Source: Massospora cicadina
Taxonomy: Eukaryota; Entomophthoromycota; Entomophthoromycetes; Entomophthorales; Entomophthoraceae
Reading direction: 5' to 3'
Length of the DNA stretch: 64,000 nt
Assembly: GCA_022478985.1 (NCBI GenBank)
Contig: JAKSZP010012240.1
Location: 17,688-81,687 of the forward strand
This document shows positions 57,540-64,000 of this stretch, piece after piece (position 1 is the first letter of the stretch; each line of letters begins with the position of its first letter). The notes beneath the pieces were generated by a model. That model did no database searches. It was given only the letters and a program-made list of their open reading frames with translations, and was not told where the DNA came from. The translations under genes were made by a program, and so were the position numbers.

Positions 57540-59478
57540 GCGCTATTCTGCTGACCTCTACAAGAAGAAATTGGATCAATACAGAACGAATGAAATAAAT
57601 TATGATCTAACCATATGCCAAATGAATTTGCTAAAATGCAACAACTAAGCAAAGGGAAAGTATTAAACCAAGGCCCTTTAATACTATGAAAACATATTCA
57701 AACAATCTAAGTCATATGCCTTTGCCAAGTCAACCCCAAAACCAACTCATATTGTCAAATTTATGAAAAAGTGAAATGAAAAACCCCACCAAGGCCACTG
57801 CCACTTATAATGGATAAGTGCCAATAAAGAATGAAGAGAAGTTTTTTCTTAGGCTTTCACAACTATGGTGGTCTACCCAGATGACCTAAGTAACATGACT
57901 TTGTCAAAATCACTTTTCCTCACTAAGGCCACCACTGTTCTGAGGACGCCCTTGGATCATCCAAACTGAATGCCTTCACACAGAATTAATTTACGTTAGA
58001 AATGACCACCAAAATCACCATAATTTGCTTTAACCAGATGAGCCAAGGGCTCTTGCAACTGAACACTTTTCTATGAATTTCTCTATCACTTTAGTGATTT
58101 TTTAAATTAGCTGAGTAAAATGCCCCAGAGCCAAATTGTATTCTTTAATAATTCATTTGGTTCTAAACAGTTTTAAAAAAAATCTATTAGGTTTATTAAA
58201 AGTTTTTTTGTCAATATCAAAGAATGAAAAAACCCTTACCCTATTTTAACCAAAATGAGTTGTTTGAGAAGTTGACACCAGACTGCTGACTCAAGTACCT
58301 CACAAGGATGACTTATCTGAAAGTGAAGTCCAAATAATAGAACTGGGACTAACTAAAAGAATATCACTCAAATGTCTTACTAAGTAAAAGCAAAGCTGAA
58401 GCAAAATAACCTGATTTTGCCAAAGTGTCAATTGGGCAAAGAAATCATAACAATTTTATTTTTTTATCTTAACAGATCCGCCAAGCCTATGCAAGCTGAT
58501 CTAAGGCTAATCTATCAGTTAACATAGTTAACTTCCTTACAATTTAATCTCTTCTTTAAAATTAGGCACAAACCGCCTACCATCCTCATTGTATAAAGGA
58601 TTAAGTTTCTGGAATTACTAAACAGCAGTTTTTGAGGATTTTACAATCAGAGCAGAAGTTAAACCTAATTATGAGACTAAGTTTATCTAAACTCCTAACA
58701 TGATTACCAACCTTTTTTTGATGTCATGAATAATGATTTCTTTTCTCATGATCTTCCATTGTCCCTAATATTAAAAAGAGTTTGCCACTCCTGAGCATAT
58801 TAAAACGCTTAAAACTTGGTATATTTACCTCTTTATAATCATGCTTAAAAAGACAAACAAATCTAAAACCTTTGTTGACAAGATGAATAGCCAAACACCA
58901 CCTGCCCACATGAGTTGCAGCTGAGGAAAAAGCCTCATGCTCACCAAGCTGACATACATCCAAAATGCGCTGAGTTATCACATCTATCTAAACTCTCAAA
59001 TTTTGGACTACGCTAAAGTTAACTAAAACATGCAAAGCAATTACCACCCTTAGTTGAGGATTGGAAAAGCTCAGTCCGTATTTTACCTAGTTGGGGAGAA
59101 GCACTGACCCGAGGTCTAAAATTATGTATATTTTCTTTGATAAACATCTATATTTACTATAATATAGATAGTTGTCTCATTATCAGGCATATGTCATGAT
59201 ATTACTACATCATTCCCAAATCTTGATACTCTGAAAAAAATTCTAGTAAAATACTTATGAAATTTTGCACAAAAAAGGTACTGATTTCGAGATAAATTAA
59301 ACTCAAGCTATCCGTTGATTAATAAGATAGGATAATCAACCTATCTACTTTTACATATTGATATAGGAAAATGAGACTATATTATTAAATTTTTTTACAG
59401 TCGCCTTATCTGGTATCTCCATGCTTAATATAAGCTTTACTGCATTTGGCAACAAGATGGCAAGTAGAGATTGGATAC
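57540..59478 (+). other. AT-rich stretch without recognisable gene
   Basis: About 1.9 kb. One 85-codon minus frame (58724-58981) shows no known motif and is not supported by any repeat or homologue here. Confidence 0.6.
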
Positions 59479-60623
59479 TGTCAGAAATTCGCTTTTCCAA
59501 ACAGTGGGCTCTGCTAGTGTACTAGGCAACCAGTATGGAGACTGGCTGACCCTTGCTGTTTCTCCTTCATAGGCGTACCGATCCCCTACAAGTCCACATC
59601 CAAAACACCAACCCATCAGACCAACGACTTCACCTTAGCCTCATGGTCCATCTTGGGTGTGCCCCAGCGAGTCCATCCCCCATCTTGGGCAGCCATGGCA
59701 CTCCCACGCTGCACCACCCTCATGACCAATAGCCAACCCATCTTAGGTGTGCCTCAGAAAGTCCATCCCCCATTCTGGGTGGCTATGGCACTCCCGCACT
59801 GCACCACCCTCAAGGCAGACGGCCAGCAGCACATCATCATTGGTGGCCAGTTGGCCAGGTTCCCATTGGTTCCTTGTGGGGCTGAGGTATGGGAGCTGGC
59901 AGCATCACTACTTCAGGCATGTCACCCTGCGCTTACTTTAGGGTTCTCAATCCTAACCTATCCACTTTAGTGGCTCTTGATACTATAAATAGATAAAAGA
60001 AGGGCAAAAGAGATATTTTTTGGAGGGAAGAATGATTGTTTACACTTTAGGCTACAGAAATTATGAAAACCCTTGGCCATCCAAACCTAGAACATCAACC
60101 AATTGCAGTCATTTGTGGTAGCGATTCCCTCCCATTCCACTCATCCTAATAATCAAATATTAGATCAACTCATCCTTGGCATGAGTCGCCAGTCAGCTGT
60201 ATATAATTTTGTTATAATAAATACTTTGAGCATCCTCAGCATAAGTTTCCGGTACTTTAAATTAGGCAGCAGATTCATAATCAGTTGAATGATAATGAAT
60301 ACTTCAGCTTTCCACCATAAAATCCCACAACTCTTTTCATGGCAATTGGCATCGGGATAAGATTTCACCAAACTTGGATTTAAGTCAGCGAAATCATCAT
60401 CAGATGGTTGTAAACAAATACATCAGCTTTCCACTGGAATTTCCACAACCAACCATGATTTTGCAGTTGACGCTGAACTAGGAATCCGCCAAACCTAAAC
60501 AAATAATATTTTTATAACATTAAATAATATTAAACTAGGCAATTAGCCAGCAATCACACATGACTAACTGACACCCCTAACTTTGATATTATTGGGAAGA
60601 ATCCATCTGGTTAATTTCAAACA
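59479..60623 (-). repeat. Solo LTR, minus strand, related to the LTR at 33995
   Basis: Own-strand start TGTTTGAAATTAACCAG and end TTTCTGACA. Shares AATTAACCAGATGGATTC, CTGGCGACT and the terminal block with 33995-34981. Flanks GATAC and GTCAC are not a clear duplication. A GC-rich section (59640-59940) contains a 90-bp tandem repeat. Confidence 0.75.
59649..59828 (+). repeat. Two tandem 90-bp units in the LTR
   Basis: CATCTTGGGTGTGCCCCAGC at 59649 recurs as CATCTTAGGTGTGCCTCAGA at 59739. Each unit also contains CATCCCCCAT(C)TTGGG-like sequence and GCACTCCC(A/G)C(G/A)CTGCACC. Confidence 0.85.
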
Positions 60624-60895
60624 GTCACTCAGAGCTGCCTGGGTTGGATAACCTGGGTTGAATTATGACTTACTCTCCTATGGAGGTTTAGAGGTTCCAG
60701 CTAAATTCAGATGGCTAAGCTCTTTCCACCTACAATGGCTCAATACTCTTTTGTCTTAGAGAATTGATCTTTGTAGAAATACGTGGCGATTTATTTTGAT
60801 TTATTCGAGGTACGCCGACCAGGGGATGGACAGTACTGATCACAACACTCAAAATGGCAAAACAAACTACTAACCAGGTGGGAAGCAGAAACTGC

Positions 60896-62640
60896 TTACC
60901 CACCATGGCAGAGGGTGAGGAGGGGTCGGGGGGGTTGGTTTTCAGAAAGACCCGCCTCAATCAAGGGGTGTTGGTTGCAGTACCAGATCAGAGCAGAGAG
61001 CCAGGGCGTTGGGGCATCTGCATAGTGGGGGCTGAGGTCAGCGTAGTAGGAGTTTTCCAATTCTGCATCAAGATAATGACGGGAAAGTGTCTCAACAAAA
61101 GCTGCGAGGAGAACTTCAGCTTCTTTGCGGGCTTCAGGAAGTTGGGTGAAAAAGGAGATACTGTGGCGGGTGATTTTGGCTGAGGGGTTGAATGAAGCAA
61201 GTATTGCGACATTCATAAAAACAATTTCAGCATCATCAAATAATTTTGAGATGTCACTGCAGGGAGATTCAGGGAAGTCAGGGGGAAGAAGATGGTGGGC
61301 AGGCCATGCTGGAGCTGAGCCACTGACTGGGCCACCGCGGTGCGTAGTTTTGGGCAATGAGGAGAGGCCACCGCAGCTAAGGCGAGCTGGTGGTCACTTT
61401 GGAAGGGGGTTGTATTGGGTAGAGGAGCAAAATGGCGAGGGGTAGGGGTTTCATCAAAGTTGGAAAGAAAAATTCTGCCCGACCATAATTGCCATGGCAG
61501 AGAGGTTGACCTGCATGCTTACTAATAAGGGTATTACCTGATTCGTCAGTTTCAGCCAATAGATCCCATGGATTTTGGTTCACTGGAATAGTGGCATTTA
61601 AATTTGAGTGGGTAGGATTGGGCGAATGGGCAGCTGCTTGGGTACGAATGTTGGTCCAAGCATTGCTCTGATTGGCTGGCGTAGATTTAGGTGGGAGAGT
61701 GAGGATGGAGGTTTTGGGTGGGGCTGATTTTCCATGTGGGCCCACTGAACGAGATTGGAGGGTGGGAGGGGGCAGCAAAGCGCCCCATACTGAACCTCCA
61801 GAGGGGGGCTCAGAAGCTGCATCAGCAGATTTGGCCTTAGGGCACGCTCTTTTTGCATGGTCGAGGCCAAAGCAGAGGGAACAAATCTGCCTACCATTAT
61901 TGACCCGAGCCCAAAAGAAATGATCAGGTGCTGCAGCCACACTAGCACGGGTGGGATTTGTTGGGCTATGGTAGGGTGGTGTGGTATGATGGTGGCTGTT
62001 GCACGAGGAGCAGCAAGGCGTTCTTCACCAGAAGGAATGGCAAAGATGAGGTTGGGCTGAGTGCCATAAGCCATGAGCCCCGCGACCAACTGGTCATACA
62101 AAACCTGGGGTGGAAGGTAGGATGGGAGATTTGCAAAGGATACCACTAGCGTGGTGTCTGAAGGGAGGCGAGTACGGGTTGTGGGAATGGGGGTTTTTTT
62201 ATTAATTAGAGGAGTTTGTGCTGCCGCTTCAGCATCCTCCTCAGATTGGAACCCAACGTCAAAGTAGCCCTTAAAAGGGCGGAAGTCTATAAACCAGCTG
62301 GCGCAAAGGCTGTAGTGGCTAGGTCAATAATTGCCTTATTGGCATATGGGAACAAACGCCCACAGTCCACTCTGAGGCAATAGCGAATAGAAGAGCGAGG
62401 GAGGGCGAGAGGATGGGGGCGAGAAGGGTGGATGCGCGCCAGGTGGAGTGCTAGGTCTCGTGGGGGGACAAAACGGTTGGAAGCAGTGGGCGGGCTGTTT
62501 GAACCTGTCCGAACGCGCTTGCCTGCAGGGCGGAAAACGCTAGGTGGGGGTGCACTGCTGCCCCACACTGGGGTGGCAGGCGGCAGAGCCAAGGACATCA
62601 AAGAATAGGTTTGGGCAGATGGCTGTGGATAATTAAACAT
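60896..62640 (-). pseudogene. Gag-like protein of retroposon copy 2
   Basis: Near-continuous coding over about 580 codons in four frames joined by three frameshifts: 62640-62287, 62286-61598, 61940-61377 and 61357-60896. The start ATG at 62640 leaves a 50-base leader. In order: a Pro/Ser-rich start, FVPPRDLALHLARIHPSRPH, CGRLFPYANKAIIDLAT, LVVSFANLPSYLPPQVLYDQ, GLMAYGTQPNLIFAI, FFWARVNNGRQ, the zinc knuckle CSLCFGLDHAKRAC (61842-61883, all ligands intact), NPWDLLAETDESG, then a C-terminal helical domain with LPEARKEAEVLLAAFVETL and SPHYADAPTPWLSALI. The first half and knuckle match LINE ORF1. No RT. Confidence 0.85.
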
Positions 62641-62651
62641 AAATTTAAAAT

Positions 62652-62673
62652 CGCTCAAAAGTGACTTTGAGCG
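62652..62673 (-). other. Perfect hairpin in the 5' leader of copy 2
   Basis: CGCTCAAA (62652-62659) and TTTGAGCG (62666-62673) pair perfectly over 8 bp around a 6-base loop, 12 bases upstream of the ATG. I do not see it in copy 1. Confidence 0.6.
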
Positions 62674-62711
62674 GTTAAAGAGAAGTACCCTACGTGGCGA
62701 TTTATTTTGAT

Positions 62712-63815
62712 AAGCAAAAGTTAGCACTAATTAAACTACCAGCAGAGAATCAAGATCATGTTGAGGGTAGGTGCACACCATATGCGAAGATATAATTAGA
62801 ATAAAAAATATAGGAGATGCTGGCGCAGTACATGTTATGAGTTGGAATAGATCAGTAACATCATCCCAGACTGGACTGAGATTATAAAAATGGTAACACA
62901 GTTGAGTAGTTATCATAATTTGACATTGGGAAGCCAACATATAGGGAGGCATAATAAATGGCGTAAGGTTGGTATTTTTGCAAATGGGTAATAAAGCATT
63001 AAATAGATCATCGTTTTTAATATGATAAGAAAAAAATTGGTTGGAGTGTTTGCCTCTATTCCATCAGACATTGAAGAACTAAGGAGGCTTTCTATCCCAA
63101 AAATGTTTGTCACAAATTAGACACAATTAATAGAAATCACCAATGTATTGAAATCAAATATTAGTAATGATAATGAGCCTAGGTTCCAAAGAATTGTCAA
63201 TTAATATATCAATAGATAAAATCAAAAATATTCTAGGACTGTCTAGAAATAAATAAATTTTAAGCCCAAAGTTTAGCCTTAACCAATTAGGCCGAACCTT
63301 TACTAACCTTTACATACCATTATCTGTTGGCTACCAAATAATAGAAAATTTTAATTCCTCAGCTAGCATAAGATATACAAGTTTTTTGTAGCCCTAAGAA
63401 TCCTGATTTACTTTTGGCTCTAATTTTATACCCTGTTTATCACATACCATATTTTTGATTTTTTAATAGTACTATAATAGCTTAAATTCTGACTTTTAAA
63501 CTCTCTTAACCCACGATGCCTATCATAGTTATATAGTTCTCTTGAGACCTCTAAACCTCCCTTTAGGAGGTAAAGTTTATTTTATATTTATAATTGTAAA
63601 CTTTTGGGTAGTTCACTACACAAATTTAAAAAAATAAGGACACTAGTTGTATGGTGACAACTAAAAAGTTTAGTTTTCACTGTGATTAACTTTAAATCCA
63701 CTCTGGTAATTTGTGACTTATGAAAATCATCTAGGGACCTTTATCTCCTTTAATCTTAAAAATAGAAGCAAGTTTTATGAATATAATCAGCTGAAATCTG
63801 TTTTAATTAAATATC
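62712..63815 (+). other. AT-rich stretch without recognisable gene
   Basis: About 1.1 kb, stops in all frames, nothing identified. Confidence 0.6.
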
Positions 63816-64000
63816 TTTTTTATTTATTTGAGGATGGCTGACCAGGGGACAGACACATCCAATATGTAGGGAAGAGGAAAATAAAAACAGAAGAGGGAAG
63901 AGAGCGCAAAACAATGGAACTCAAAAGATATGACTTGGCACACTTGGGTGTGGCTAGAGCCACAGGTGGTGGATGACTAGACCTTAAGTGGCATGGCAGC
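63816..64000 (-). mobile_element. 3' end of a retroposon of the shared-tail family, cut by the window edge
   Basis: Minus strand ...GATGTGTCTGTCCCCTGGT then CAGCCATCCTCAAATAAATA. The tail equals that of the SINE at 31733 and resembles the LINE. The pyrimidine-rich stretch upstream is not the SINE body, so its class (SINE, gag-only or LINE) is open. Confidence 0.65.

Larger units (their letters stand above)
60801..62690 (-). mobile_element. Gag-only non-LTR retroposon, copy 2 (1.89 kb)
   Basis: A perfect 21-bp duplication, TACGTGGCGATTTATTTTGA plus T, lies at 60780-60800 and 62691-62711. The 3' tail (minus strand CTGTCCATCCCCTGGTCGGC, then CTCGAATAA) is that of the LINE. The coding capacity is one gag-like protein only. 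The whole element has the same length as copy 1. The perfect duplication and open frames mark it as one of the youngest insertions here. Confidence 0.92.

Noticed and set aside
58724..58981. 85-codon minus-strand frame in an AT-rich gap
   Set aside because: No recognisable motif, no repeat copy and no context; expected by chance at this density.
1..64000. Repeat-induced point mutation as the cause of gene decay
   Set aside because: Stops and transitions are common, but frameshifts are too, and I cannot compute dinucleotide indices here. TpA/ApT and (CpA+TpG)/(ApC+GpT) ratios would decide it.

Overview
The window looks like a transposable-element graveyard from a large, AT-rich eukaryotic genome. 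I find no host gene, rRNA gene or intact tRNA gene, and no bacterial-type operons. The dominant elements are chromodomain-bearing Ty3/Gypsy retrotransposons whose proteins look fungal. With an L1-like LINE and such heavy nesting, a basidiomycete with a repeat-swollen genome (for example a rust fungus) is my best guess. That is inference; the sequence does not prove it.

Layout. Positions 1-1051 and 13896-about 16380 are the two halves of Gypsy element A (+). Element B (1052-13895, +, LTRs of 1145 and 1144 bp, target duplication GTGTG) splits A inside its reverse transcriptase (RT). A 5.2-kb LINE (4492-9732, +, 16-bp target duplication) splits B inside its integrase zinc finger. After an AT-rich stretch comes Gypsy element C (19237-25215, +). 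Element E (26366-43995, -) is split by Gypsy element G (31109-42034, -). G carries a tRNA-derived SINE in its left LTR (31733-32023), a 1.89-kb gag-only retroposon in its right LTR (39424-41311), and the 3' part of another LTR element (about 33570-34981). Then come Gypsy D (44447-51540, +), Gypsy F (51782-57534, -, the best preserved pol), an LTR with a 90-bp tandem repeat (59479-60623), a second full-length gag-only retroposon (60801-62690, -), and a partial retroposon tail at the right edge (63816-64000).

How the parts work together. The LINE, the gag-only retroposon, the SINE and the right-edge fragment end in the same short 3' tail (core TCCCCTGGTCAGC followed by AATAAAT-like sequence). 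Those with both ends visible have target duplications of 13-21 bp. This looks like one LINE machinery copying a coding but RT-less partner (gag-like protein with a zinc knuckle) and a tRNA-headed SINE. I consider this three-tier family the most interesting system here. A second signal is a pair of tiny insertions, both GACCATCTAGTACT plus poly(A), each with its own target duplication (16 and 13 bp). One lies in the LINE ORF1 and one in the gag of G.

Other points. In all six Gypsy RTs where the catalytic box can be read, the second aspartate of YxDD is not Asp (Asn in four, Lys in one, Gly in one). The LTRs of the E and F elements carry a short ORF at their very start whose differences are largely synonymous. 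Most pol genes are broken by many stops and frameshifts. The LINE RT half is unusually open, with three stops in one frame over 2.2 kb.
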